From positions 26,630,811 to 26,694,810 of the forward strand of contig NC_045128.1 of NCBI RefSeq assembly GCF_007655135.1: DNA of 64,000 nucleotides. The letters run 5' to 3'. The notes under the pieces were generated by a model. The model was not told the DNA's origin, did no database searches, and worked only from the letters and a program-made list of their open reading frames with translations. Shown one piece after another: positions 1-11,576 of the stretch; the first letter of the stretch is position 1, and each line of letters opens with the position of its first letter. Origin of the DNA: Punica granatum (Eukaryota; Streptophyta; Magnoliopsida; Myrtales; Lythraceae). A program made the translations under genes and the position numbers.

Positions 1-185
1 TCGAAGCTTCTTCTCTATTCGATAATATGCAGAAAAGGAAATGGGGTATAATGAAATCGCTGGACAATATTGGAGCCTTCCATGTTCGAGTTTCATTTCA
101 ACCGGTTTCCATTCGTTCGTGCAGAGCACGACCTTTTAGACCGTGTCATCATTAATTCCTCGAAGTAAAGCTAAGCTATGGTCAC

Positions 186-553
186 CTTCTTTGATCTTCA
201 GTAAGGCTTCGAACAGAGGCTTCTGGCCCTTCTTCTTGAGATACTGCAAGAACCAAAAAACGGAGGCATATCCATGATTCAGTCAACAGGTGCCACGCGA
301 AACAGAAACCGAAATACAGAATGGAAGGATTCCCATCCGTAAAATCTCCATTTATTCATACCAAACACGACACGAAGACAGCACATATATACAAGGAATA
401 GGGAGAAGAGTAGGGAGGGGAGAAATGGATTGCCTTGCCGGTATAGTGGAGGAGCCGCTCGACGCCGAGAGAGATGGCCACTATGACGCTGCAGACGGCT
501 GCCACCACCCACGTGGGCGTGTGCTCTAACGTCGTCTCCCCTGCGACCGCCAT
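186..553 (-). CDS. MLO-like seven-transmembrane protein, first two exons (partial)
   Basis: Minus-strand 5' end of an MLO family gene. Exon 1 (553-434) encodes 40 residues beginning MAVAGETTLEHTPTWVV, with the family's 'TPTW' motif and first membrane segment, ending in HYTGK. Exon 2 (243-186) encodes YLKKKGQKPLFEALLKIKE, the conserved basic loop after helix 1, and ends in phase 1. The next conserved exon (ELMLLGF-type) is not found in 1-185, so the gene continues past the window edge. The intron 433-244 starts with GC and ends in CAG; the family consensus joins GK directly to the W/Y-LKKK motif, which this splice gives. A GT donor 54 bases further on would also keep frame but add 18 residues the family lacks. 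MLO proteins sit in the plasma membrane as calcium-channel or calmodulin-binding proteins, and some are powdery mildew susceptibility factors. Family call firm, clade unknown. Confidence 0.85.
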
Positions 554-1857
554 CGATATAGTCCCCTCTCTTCCCCTGCTTCTTCTCCTATGTTATGCTT
601 GTGATACAGCAAAGCAGGTAACGCCTGTCTGTGTTATTCACAGGAGGATTAGAGCAGAAGAGGAGGGAGTCAACCTCCCGACTACTATTCTAAGTCGAGG
701 AGGAATTAGAAAAAACAAATACACATCAAATTAACCCCACCACTCCCCAAAGTCTAGATTTATGAATATATATATGTGCGTGTATGTATTCCTTTTTTTT
801 TTTTTTTTTGGGAGAATTATGTATGTATTTCTTTGTATGTGTTCATATATATGGTCAGAGCGCAAATCATGACGGGATCATCACCCCGGAACCGCGTTCC
901 AAATTTTCTTCATTCATTTATTTATTTTATTTGTCCTCTTTCTTCTTTTTATATTTCAAAATCACGGTATACTTAGACTTTGGAAGCTTCTTGCTTTCGT
1001 TTTCCTATCTCATCTGATGCCCTACGGCAACGGGTGGAGTTGTGCTATTCACCAGTATCAACCCGATTATTGGGACCAGTCGCGCTCCACAAGACTGACG
1101 GCAATAAATCATGCCGAGTGCCACAAGACCTAATATTGATGAATCTCTGCCTTAATTATGATTATTCAAAACTAGTATTTCGTCTCATTTATCATATCAA
1201 TTATGATCTAAAATTATTCGATAATTATTGAATGCAACCGGCCGCCTCTCTCGAGGAGGAAAATACAAACCTGAGAATATTATCTCGTACGGAGGATCAA
1301 TCAATTAATATGAGAAAATATTAGATGAGTAATATTAAGTGAGTAATACACAATCAAGTGATTGGGTAAAACTGCATCTACGAATTATATGAGTCCAATA
1401 AGGAAGAAAGAGTTGTGTAGTGAAACATTTGTTAATTTGGGAATGCAATTTTATCCAACCATTTGGTTGTGTATTTCACCTAATATTTTCTTCAATCAAC
1501 ATATATGATTAAGGACCAAACTATTTGAAGTTGGTGGGGCGGCTGTATAATGGCATTGTTCTTTCTTGTTTATAATTGGATGACAATTGGACAGCTTTTT
1601 TTCTTTAATAAAGTTCTTTTTTATTTTATTGTTGAAATATACCCTCTCAATAATAAACAACTTTCGCGCGAGTGTCACATAAATTTTGAATTTATGTAAC
1701 CATCTCTTTTTGAAAAAAATATAAAAGAAAATAGTTTTCAAATCATAAATAAATTTAATATTTTACCATATTTTGGTGTGTTGCATAGATTTGAAATCTA
1801 TACATGTAAAAAATTTTCCCCAATAATATAGTTAAATTCTTAATTTTTAATAATGAT

Positions 1858-1858
<1 letters not shown>

Positions 1859-1888
<30 letters not shown>
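1859..1888. repeat. (ATA)n microsatellite
   Basis: About ten uninterrupted ATA/AAT units in intergenic DNA. Confidence 0.9.
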
Positions 1889-2324
1889 TAGTTTAATCTA
1901 ATCAATAGTGAAGTTGGAATCTGATTCAACAGCATATTTTCTCTTTAGATATATATAGTATGGTATGTGGTATCCTATTCTTTTTTTTTTTTTTGCTGAA
2001 TATCTGATATCCTATTGATAATATAATAAGTTTTCATAGCAGTTATAAACAAATTTTTTTGGTGAAACAATAATAAACAATTTGATGAGAATGACAATGT
2101 ACCATAAGGCGTGCATGCCATAACGGGATTCGTTATGAGATTATTTTCCTTTTCTCTTATATTTTCTTTTTTTTGAGTGAATTATTTATTCAATTTTCGG
2201 TTCTCCGGAATTGTTGTGAGTGGGTTCCCATTCACACCCTAATGGACCAATTTGCATTTTCTCTCACACATGTCTAAACAAATTAAATCATTGAAACGTT
2301 TATGAAAAGAGAATGTAACGCAAT

Positions 2325-2405
2325 GATGCACGCACTCACTTATTGATTTAGAGGTCACATGTTTGATGCCTTGTGAGACTACCATCGTCCATTTATTAGT
2401 TATTT
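2325..2405 (+). repeat. SINE-like fragment, family 2
   Basis: The phrase order (…GCACGCACTC…, a box-B-like GTTTGATGCC, then a 'gactaccat…tttattagttatt' tail) matches two longer minus-strand copies at 37060-37205 and 54430-54570. It is probably a short decayed copy of a tRNA-derived SINE. Confidence 0.4.
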
Positions 2406-3548
2406 AGGATTTATCTTTAATTATTCTAGGCCTTGAACATCCTTTGTGACCCAAAAAAAATCACCGAAATGTTTTTTTCTTTCTTTTCTTTTTTTAAATT
2501 TCTGGTTTAGTTTTCTAAGGATCGACTTACCCAATTATTAGATATAATTTAAGTTAAGGAAATTAAGCAAAAATTCAATTGTAGCAGGTGAGGCATTTAG
2601 CAACACGGTTCAACCCGAGCAAACTCGTTTTCTAGATCGTTCTTCAATTTTTCTAATAATAGTATGGTATGATAATGACAGAGCCCCCCCCAACAAGCCT
2701 CCCTGGAAAGGGGACTACATGCCATTCTTTTAATTTTTTGCTTTTGGTCGCACGATTAGGTGATATCAGGCAGGAATTGGGTGAATCAAAGATAAATTAT
2801 CAATGCTTAATTTTCTATAAGGTTTTCTTGACCCATACAACCTCGTTTCAATAGGATTTGATTCTGAATAAACACGCCAATATTCTTCAGGTCGGGTCTA
2901 CTTGCTAAATTGATCATATGTGCAAAAGTCTCGAAAACGTGTATTAGTAATGACTAGTAAAGTTATCGCTAAAACCTGACTTATCTACTTTTATTGGTTA
3001 ATTAATCTTCTTTTAATCAAAATTGACTGCAGAAGCCACGCAAATCCGTTGAAGTTACATCAAATGATGAAGAATTGATTATTTCACTCGCATATGTAAC
3101 TTCAAATAGAATATCCAAAAGTATCGAGCAGATAAAATAAAATTATTATTTAGTTGAAGATGATCGATTTGCCTATTATGATAGACGACACCGTTCACAT
3201 TATCTTTGAATCTCAGACCTATGAATACCGTTCTTTTGGTGACTTGCAAAGGTAAATAAAGAAAAAACTAATACATGACAAAAAAAGAAATATGCAGTAG
3301 GGCAGAGTAGGTTCTTTTTTTGGCTAGCAATGCAAATTAGTTATGCGAAGACAGATAATGGTAATTTTATCTTCATTAGAAAACCTAACCAAAGAACAAA
3401 AGAATAGTCATGAGATTCGATCATCACAACTATAATTTCTTCTAATATAATGACAAAAAGGTTGCAAATGATAATTGAAACCTATATTTTAATTAGTACT
3501 TGCACCCAATACATCATTTTGAAAATAAAAACAATATATATATATATA

Positions 3549-3612
3549 TGTTAGGGGCCGGGTTTTGGGGCCGACTCCTCATGGGCCGTTTAGGCCCACG
3601 AAGCTCACGAAG
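3549..3612 (+). repeat. LTR head fragment related to the LTR at 23010-23409
   Basis: Starting with TGTTAGGGGCCGGG, it resembles the first 60 bases of the gypsy LTR found on the minus strand ending at 23409 (TGTTAGGGACCGGG…TATGGGCCG…AGGCCC). Similarity fades after about 60-100 bases and no internal retrotransposon sequence follows, so it is a remnant. Confidence 0.45.
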
Positions 3613-6087
3613 AGGCGAAGCCTGGTTTGATCTAACTAAGCCCAGTCCGGCCCAGCAAAGCATGAATATATAGAAAATCCCACTGAATAAAGTAATCGCT
3701 TTTAGATGATTTGCTAAGAACAATGTAATATTCTTAAAGAAAGAAAATGGATTCTTACAGTAGGTACCTCAACTCACTGGCCAATCATCTTATTAAAAAC
3801 ACAAGAATAACTAGAAATGAAATAAAATAATGGCATTAATCGAATTGTAGAATCAAAAGAAAATCAATATATAATATATAATACTTGGAATTGTTGATCA
3901 GGTTGCGGCACATGTAATTCTTAACCTTTCCAACTTTCGCCATGTATCGTCATGTGGGCAAGTTCCCATATAGGTCCCCCCAACAACGTGTTGCCATGTG
4001 TTAAAGTACCTCCTCAATTACAAGATTAAAAATTATTTAATCGAATCTATATATAAGATAAATGAAAAAAAAATAATTTCAATCAAATTTAACTCTTGAA
4101 TCGGTAGAATTGTAGTAACTTTAATACGAAAAAATACACTTGGTATTTTAACATTTTGGTAAAAAATAACAATTTGGTACGTAACTTATTTGTATTATAA
4201 TAATCAGTTGTAAACTGACTATCAACTTTTGGACTGACGCCGTAATGTTTTGATGACGTAAATCCTGCATGACTATTGACATGATGACATAGCATTTTTA
4301 ATAATTAACAAATCATTTTTCGGAAATTTTAGAATAAAATAAAATGTAAAAAAATAAATAAAAGCAGTGATAAGAGAAAGGGGAGGGGACCTTACCACCG
4401 ACCATGACCTCCCGATCAGGGTCATTGGTAGGGCTTGAGTCAATAGTGACAACGTCGGGACTGGGATGTCTCGCTAGGATACCCTGACTTCCAATTCAAG
4501 TCCTGGTAAAAATAGAGAAGCTTAACTTACTTTATAATCAAACTTAATTTACGCCCATTTAATTGAGAAGGAAAGAATTTGTATCGTCCCCTGGCGTAAT
4601 TTCTGGTTTCATACTTGCGTGCGTTACACTATTTTTAGCAAGTTTATTTATTGAAATAGCTATTATTGGTGAGTGAAACTTCTCATAGATAGTTACATTG
4701 TACATCCGCGAGATAGTTACATATATTCTTCTAGCTAGCAAGATTAATGAACTAACATGGTTTATCCGCATATCAGATAGTTACATGCACTTGGATCTGA
4801 AGGTAAGCAAATAAGGAATACATACATATGCACTTACATTAAACATGTATATCAATGGAGTCAAACGAAAACTATTATCTGCATATAAGTTGTGCACCGT
4901 ATTCTGACCTAATTATCACTGTCTACTTTGCCTTTGATTATACACTTCCAGTTATCAACTTAACGGTGTAGACGGTACGTCATCATTTTCATACATGCAA
5001 GACCTCAACAGTCAATTTATCAATATGTTCACATTCAAGTTCAACAACTTGTTCTTTTCCTCTAATATAAACTAGTCGATAATACGTGCATGCATGGGGT
5101 AATTTCTTTTTTAAATATTAAGGAAGCAAATTGAACAAAATTATATTGACATCAGGAAAACCACATAGTTAGTTCAAAATATTTTATTAGAGTAATATTT
5201 TGGTGTTTGGTAAAAAAAAAAAAACGTAACACTTTCGGCATAAAACTAAAATTATAACAAATTTTATACAGAGCTTTTCAGCTATGTAAAATATTAGACA
5301 AACAATTAATTATGATTTTACGTCATCAAGTTTTATTGACATGATTTTGCCCGACTGTTGATATGTCAAGTTTTGAAAACGTGACTCATACAGAGATCGT
5401 TGTTGGCAGAGTTGTCCCACCTCCTTCTCCGATCACTTTTGTCCTCTCTCACTTTAATTTTATTTTAATATTTAAAATAATTTCTAATTTCAATTGGTTT
5501 TATTTTTAATTAATTTTATTTCAATTTCAAAATAATTTTTATTTTTATTTTATTTACGATATTTTAAATCATCACCATCATCTATTGCACAGCGTCAAGT
5601 CTTTTTGGAATAGATATGTAGATAGGTATAGATATAGATATGGTGGCCTATCTATTAATACCATCTAGAGTCAAGTCTTGTGGAGTCTGTTTATCTTGGA
5701 AAATAGTTTGATTATGCGAGGGGTTTGGTTTATGCGTTCATCTTGAGATCTGATTAATTTAGTTGTCATAATCTCCTTTATTTGGGTGAATTAGTTGTCA
5801 TAATCTGCTTTGTCATTGACCATATGCTCCAAATCCATTTGACGTGTCGAAATGTAACATTTCCATGTTCGACCGTCTATTGGTATTTTGTGGTAGCTGT
5901 ATATGTTGAATATGTAACCCTCTTCTGGACCCATTTGATGTTAGCTATAGTATTTTTGTAATTTTTGGCAGTTCTATATATCTCATCGAATATTTTTTGT
6001 ATGTATCCTGACTTTTATATTGACTGCCCATATTAAAGCCGATTCCGATTAAAAGTTGTAAGTCTCTTCATCCAAAAAAAAAAAATA

Positions 6088-6310
6088 GTTTTGAGTATGG
6101 ATTTTGTGGATTGAGGGTTAAGTTGAGTTAAGTTTTGGTTTTAATTGGTTTGTAATGATTATATTGTTGAATTATGAGAAAAAATGTGAAAAAATAATAA
6201 ATAATTGAGAGAAAATAATGATTAAGTAATGATTATATTGTTGAATTGTGAAAAAGTAATGAATAGTTGAGATAATTTAATATTAAAAATTGAATTGAAT
6301 AGTTTAAATT
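6088..6310. mobile_element. MITE, family B copy
   Basis: It contains the family phrase 'gtaatgattatattgttgaa' twice, and GAGTTAAG-type ends shared with copies at 26659-26973 and 47812-48008. It is non-coding and about 0.2 kb long. Its borders are approximate because the terminal repeats are worn. Confidence 0.5.
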
Positions 6311-7312
6311 TTTTTTTAAAAAAAAGTAATGATTGTGATATTGAATTGAAGATAAGTGGAGTTGAACATTGTTGGGAAAATAAATACACCTTATATGTGG
6401 TAGAGGAAAGAGGTTATCTTAAGATGAGCATAATCAAACAAAGAAGACTGGAGGCGACTTGTGCCATGCGCGCGATTCAGTTATATTCGTCTCCAATGAG
6501 ATATTGCTAAATTGTATTTCGTCAACCCGACGTAAGGTATATGGAATAGTAAATTAGAACTTGCATATTTATCATGAATTAAATTCTAACTAGAATTTTG
6601 ATCATTGTCGATCACAGGATTTTTGCCAACATTTAGCTGCCACTGATTAGCAGTTGATCCTCTTTCCACCGGCATTTACCACCAAAGCGACCAACTGTCC
6701 CTTCAGCTTGAACATAGTCTTTGTTGAGGTATCAATACCCTTTGGGCCACTTGAATTTTAGTGAATGGTGAACTCGGTGTCGGTGTTGCATTCGGGGATC
6801 GATTGGACTCAGCATTAGCACGTTCAACGTCGAGCCCTCATATCCGTAATGTGGGGGCATTGGGACGGAGTATGTGTAATTCGGTGGATAATACAAATTA
6901 TGATAATTTGGATGAGTTAAATTGGGGAATCGAAAATTAGGATTAGGATTTGGATTTTGAGAGTTTGGAATTTGCGGATTTTTGAGAGTTTGGAATTAGG
7001 ATTTGGATTCATGCCCGGAGCTCCTCCCGCAGCTGACTTGCATGCGCATCTCTCTTCCTGCCACCTGGCAAAGACGCGCTGGAGATAGTCTTAGTCATTC
7101 GTCTCTGACTGTCTCCACGTGGACAAATATTTACATATCGCCGTACACTCTATTAGTGATGGCTTAAAATATAATAGTTATGAAAATATCACGTTTCAAA
7201 AGATTGAGTTTCGAATCTAGAAAGATAAAAATAAAACCAAATCAAAATTCAAGACACAACTCAACGATGCTGATATCACGCCTGTACGCGTCCAATCAAG
7301 AGTAGATAGTGA

Positions 7313-7336
7313 ATATATATATATATATATATATAT
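7313..7336. repeat. (AT)n microsatellite
   Basis: Twelve uninterrupted AT units. Confidence 0.9.
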
Positions 7337-7589
7337 GTAGGGCATAAATAGTTTATATACAGAGCTGATCGGGTTGATCGATGAAATGAAGCCTGTGTTT
7401 CGATTATTAATTGTGATTTCATTACGTACCGTGATGGTATATTTTGACGCACCATAATCTACATATGAATTTCATGGGGAGTATCGAGCTTTCCGGAATT
7501 GCAATTCTGGAGGGAGATTAGTCATGGTAATCTTAGCCATTGTAACGTAATCTTTTATCTGGCTTTTTTTTTCTTTTCCGCTGCGAATT

Positions 7590-7665
7590 CCATAAGCTCA
7601 TTTAGGTCCCGACTAATCTAGTCGAGTCGAGTCGGGCCATTAAGGAGTATTTTATCTAGAATTTT
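7590..7665 (-). repeat. SINE family 1 fragment
   Basis: It carries the central part of the roughly 190-bp SINE seen complete at 38326-38515 and 10561-10747 ('gtcccgactaatctagt…cgggccattaa'). Only the middle and the start of the 3' part are kept. Confidence 0.45.
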
Positions 7666-7880
7666 TAAATCAAAGTTTGGTTGTGTCCAACTATGTCATT
7701 GTATATATCTCTTCCTGGGGGCGATCAGATTCTTCTGTATGTAAATTTGAAATTTACCCATCAAAAGGAAAATTTTGAAATTTGAATATAACAGACTAAA
7801 ACAAAATAAGAGATAAACCCGCATAGTTTGCTTGACACAAAAAGATGTAGACGTGATTCAATTGAAATCTTGGCAAAATA

Positions 7881-7888
7881 TATAAATA
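7881..7888 (+). promoter_or_regulatory. Probable TATA box of the F-box gene
   Basis: TATAAATA lies 110 bases before the chosen start codon at 7998. A transcript starting about 30 bases downstream would begin after the in-frame ATG at 7896, which is one reason to prefer the ATG at 7998. Confidence 0.45.
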
Positions 7889-7997
7889 TATACATATGGA
7901 TATATCCAATTCAAATCTATCTCGAATATCGATCATATATTATTTGAGGCCATATATCTTCTTCTGTTCATTCAGAGGTCGTGCTTGCGGAAGGAGA

Positions 7998-9350
7998 ATG
8001 GCGGAGAGCAGCCGGACCGACATTGAGCTCCCTCTGGATCTGCAGCGCGAGATACTGGTGAGGCTCCCCGTGAAATCCTTATGCAGATTCCGGTGCGTGT
8101 CAAAGCTGTGGCATTCTATTATAGCCGATCCTCGATTTGTTGAAGCCCACGATGCCTACTCCGAGTATCGTCCGAAGCTGCTAATCTTTCGGGCCCCTAA
8201 CTGTGAAATCCGCAAAGATTTGACCTGGAGCGTCGATGGCGCTAGTTCAAGCAAGGAGTTATATTATTCCGTAGATTATCCACAACAATCCAATGGCCTG
8301 ACTCAAACCCTGACCTATGATGTCAATATTTGCGACCAAGTGGACGTCTATATGTCTGAAACAGTGGGCAGGCTTTACTTCCTCGGCTTCCGTGATTTTG
8401 TCAGAATCCGGAATCCTACTACTCGTGAGGTATTCGAGCTTAAAACTATGGACACTGAGGCTGGTCTGGATGCCAAGTTGGTAGACATCACCAACCAGTT
8501 TGGGTTCGATCCGGTTGAGAAGAAGCACAAGGTCTTTAGCACATGGAAGCTGGAACGCTCCACTGAGAAGATAATCGAGAGCCGTGTGTTCGTTCTCGGG
8601 GAGAGCGGCTGGAGGAGGCCACTATATGACTATCCTCCTAATCTAAGAGAAACGTATGTCCAACGCGGTACTTGCATCAACGGGGTCATATTCTCCACTG
8701 CATATACTGCCCAAGACGAACACTTGGTGGCACTTCATGTCAGGTCGGAAAAATTTCAAATGATTCCGCTCCCTAGAGGGGCTGTGGACACAGTTTTGAT
8801 CGAATTATCGAGGCATGCTACCTTGGCTCAAGATGATGGCGTTGATCTTCCTTGGAACGAAGTCACTCTGTGGGTATTGGAGGACCTAGACAATCAGGTT
8901 TGGAAGCAAAAAACATGCGTGATCCCATGGCGGGAGGCTGATCCTGAATGGCATATCACTCTTCATGGCGGCACGCCGACGGGTGAGTTGATGCTCACAC
9001 CAATGGACTTCAGCGAGCCGTTTTTCTTGTTCTTATACAATGTGGAGAACAACGTCCTTAGGAGAATCGAGCTTCAAGGCCCGCACAATCGTTTAGGTGA
9101 ACAGAACCATCCATATACTACTTCCGCAGGCGCACAGGTCCGTTTTCATGTGGAAAGTCTCCGGTCACCTCGAGGCCTATCAGCTCCATTTGAACATCAG
9201 CATGAATCAGGAGGACCTATATGTGATCGACAGTCGAGGGATTCGAGAACCCGGCAGCAAAGAGGAACAAGAAAGAAATCAGTACGCTCTGCATTGTTCT
9301 TTATTTATTTACTTATTTATCCTTGGTATAGAATCCTTAATGACAATTGA
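7998..9350 (+). CDS. F-box protein with F-box-associated (FBA) domain
   Basis: Single-exon gene, 450 residues from the ATG at 7998; an upstream in-frame ATG at 7896 would add 34 residues unlike the family. The N-terminal F-box (about residues 11-52, LPLDLQREILVRLPVKSLCR then FRCVSKLWHSII) should bind a SKP1/ASK adaptor in an SCF ubiquitin ligase. The rest, with FGFDPVEKKHKVF, GTCINGVIFS and NVENNVLRRIEL, is a plant FBA/kelch-like substrate-binding region. The substrate cannot be told from sequence. The last 60 or so residues after FHVESLRSP are basic, low-complexity and unlike the family. An overlapping frame (9097-9387) stays open across the same stretch, so a frameshift or an unseen intron near the 3' end is possible. 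Family firm, C-terminus uncertain. Confidence 0.88.
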   Translation: MAESSRTDIELPLDLQREILVRLPVKSLCRFRCVSKLWHSIIADPRFVEAHDAYSEYRPKLLIFRAPNCEIRKDLTWSVDGASSSKELYYSVDYPQQSNGLTQTLTYDVNICDQVDVYMSETVGRLYFLGFRDFVRIRNPTTREVFELKTMDTEAGLDAKLVDITNQFGFDPVEKKHKVFSTWKLERSTEKIIESRVFVLGESGWRRPLYDYPPNLRETYVQRGTCINGVIFSTAYTAQDEHLVALHVRSEKFQMIPLPRGAVDTVLIELSRHATLAQDDGVDLPWNEVTLWVLEDLDNQVWKQKTCVIPWREADPEWHITLHGGTPTGELMLTPMDFSEPFFLFLYNVENNVLRRIELQGPHNRLGEQNHPYTTSAGAQVRFHVESLRSPRGLSAPFEHQHESGGPICDRQSRDSRTRQQRGTRKKSVRSALFFIYLLIYPWYRILNDN

Positions 9351-10244
9351 GCCATTAATCAGTTTGGTTTTGAAATCCTTATCCTAGTCGGTTAAGCTTC
9401 TGTCTGCATCATGCAGACGCTTTTCTCTCTCTCTCTCTGTCCCTGTCCCAAAACTGAATGGGATTGATTTGTAAACTAAATAAAAGTTGAGCAGCATCTT
9501 TGCAAATATGATAAAAAGGGCGCCGAGCTGAGTGATTCAGCTAATAAAGTTTTCATGATGTAACAATTTGATACAAAATATTCATTTGTAAAAATTTGGT
9601 ACAAAACATATTTGGATCGGTTACAATCAAGTGCATCCCGTCGTATCCTCCTTGACGCCGTTAACTTTTGCTGACGTGGCGTATCCTACGTGTCACTTTT
9701 GTCATGTGGAACCAATCATAACTCGCCATGTCATTAATAGAGATGTAAAATCTGAAAAATTCAAATAAAACTAAATAAAAAAACCACCTAAGAAACATAG
9801 TATGATATTAGATGCAAAATAGGAAAGATATTTTATATCAAATGTAAGTAATTTTATTGCTAGACGGAAAATGCACATGATATGAATATACAAATATATA
9901 TATATATATATACACACAATTAAATATAACGCGCATCAATTTAGCTTGTGATATTAACTTGCTTAGACGAAATATATTAGAAATTCCGATCATGTTAAAT
10001 TGACACGAAACAATGTAAGATTTCTTCTTTGTGGACTAATATATGTTGGAAGGATTTTGTTTCGACAGGATGCTAAATGGCAGATTTGGGGAGAAGGAAA
10101 TAAATAAAGACGCAACCATAAAACAGTAGCATCCCCGCCCAGGCGGATGACATGTGTCCAAACTCTTTCTTTCGGCAAAATTCTCGGCACAATGAATAGG
10201 AGGAATAACAACTAGACCTATAATCTGCGCATTGTGTTAGAATA

Positions 10245-10268
10245 TTATATATATATATATATATATAT
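10245..10268. repeat. (AT)n microsatellite
   Basis: About twelve AT units. Confidence 0.9.
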
Positions 10269-10560
10269 TTCAAAAATTTAGTTAATATTTCGTCTGAGTT
10301 GGAGAATAGGTTTAATAACTCGAGTGTATACTTGTTATTGGTCGTTAGTGTATATTATATGTATATATGTTTTTATTATATAAGGTACTCGATACTCGAA
10401 AGGTTGATAAAGTCATGAGTTGAGGTATTGCTCAAAATGATTACTTGGAGGGTCCTTATTGAGGATCTCTTTAATCGTATTTTGATGTCTTATAAATAAA
10501 TTGAAGGTACTAAGACAAATATCAAAACTTTTTGTTTTTGTAACACCTCTTCCGAATATA

Positions 10561-10747
10561 TTTTTTTCGGTGTGAATCCTAATATCCGAAAGTCCAATTG
10601 GACTCCGACTAATCCAGTTGAATCAAGTCGGCCCATTAAGAGATAAAACTCTCGCAGCGTAGGTTTACTGCAATCATAAGAACTCGAACTCAAGACCTTA
10701 TTTAAGCAGAACAAGTGCCGAACTGATTGAACCAACCTACGTTGGTA
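10561..10747 (-). mobile_element. SINE family 1, complete copy
   Basis: Read on the minus strand it begins TACCAACGTAGGTTGG and has a box-A-like GGTTCAATCAGTTCGG and a box-B-like TTGAGTTCGAGTT about 35 bases apart. It continues through 'gagttttatctcttaatggg' and ends in an A-run. The same order is seen at 38326-38515 on the plus strand. The A/B boxes point to a tRNA-derived SINE transcribed by RNA polymerase III. Confidence 0.65.
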
Positions 10748-11273
10748 TCTCTTCCAAATATAACTTGTTCACATTCCATGTTTCCAAAAATTGTGAAATA
10801 GAGAAAAGAAAAAGTTCAAAACAATATAACATAGAAATTTCAATCATATTTGTTCTAGACTTATTCGTATATATTCATTTTAACCAAGCAGCTGCTACGA
10901 CCCATTATAGCAATACCTTAAATATCTCAATAATGTTGGATGCTACATGAACAAATCAGACCTGTACGAACCACAAAAGACCACCCAAGCCATGTGTGAC
11001 ATGGGGGAGAGAAAGACTTGACAGGAACTGTCATTTCATGACTGTAATAACTTGAATCAATCTAGTATTTCTCCATAGAGGATGCAGCTTTCAATTCTCC
11101 CATTAGCCTATTTATAGTAGGAATAAGAGGGCAGCTGAATGGTCAATAATTTCTTTAGTTATAATTATAATTAATTACTAATAGTTTAGATTTTTGTACT
11201 TATCATTAAGAGCTAGACATACATGAACTATTCCCGCCCACAAAAGAAGTCAACAACTAATACATGCATTACA

Positions 11274-11576
11274 TTAATTATAGGATATTTACCTAAAATG
11301 TCTCATGGTTTGCCCGTTTTGTCAAATCTATCATATACTTTTTTTTGTCAAATCTATCCAATTGTTTACTTTTTGCATCAAATCTATCCCTGCATTATCT
11401 TTTCCATCAACATCTAACGTGCCACGTGGCCGTCAGATGTGGACGGAAAAGATAACACCGGGATAAATTTGATGCAAAAAGTAAACCATGTGATAGATTT
11501 GACAAAAAAAATATATGATAAATTTGACAAAATGGATAAATTATAGGTCATTTTAGATAAAAACCCCTTAATTATA
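11274..11576. mobile_element. Fold-back MITE (MULE type) with 9-bp target duplication
   Basis: The element itself is 11283-11567 (285 bp), flanked by perfect direct repeats TTAATTATA at 11274-11282 and 11568-11576. It is nearly all inverted repeat: the left arm (starting GGATATTTACCTAAAATG) pairs with the right arm, which reads GGGGTTTTTATCTAAAATG on the other strand. The arms meet at the perfect palindrome GCCACGTGGC (11421-11430). The 9-bp duplication and long arms are typical of Mutator-like elements. It has no coding capacity. Confidence 0.85.

Larger units (their letters stand above)
554..7877. other. Intergenic stretch with repeats, no supportable gene
   Basis: This 7.3-kb AT-rich stretch separates the divergent MLO and F-box genes. 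The 5' side (554 to about 760) is the likely leader and promoter of the MLO-like gene. A 17-base T run lies at 793-809. I see short repeat pieces listed separately (ATA microsatellite, SINE-like piece, LTR head fragment, MITE, AT microsatellite). Around 4100-4290 and 5170-5390 are sequences resembling single arms of MULE-type fold-back elements, with 'aatttggtac' and 'gacgccgt' phrases. All open frames are short and show no recognisable domain. Confidence 0.6.
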
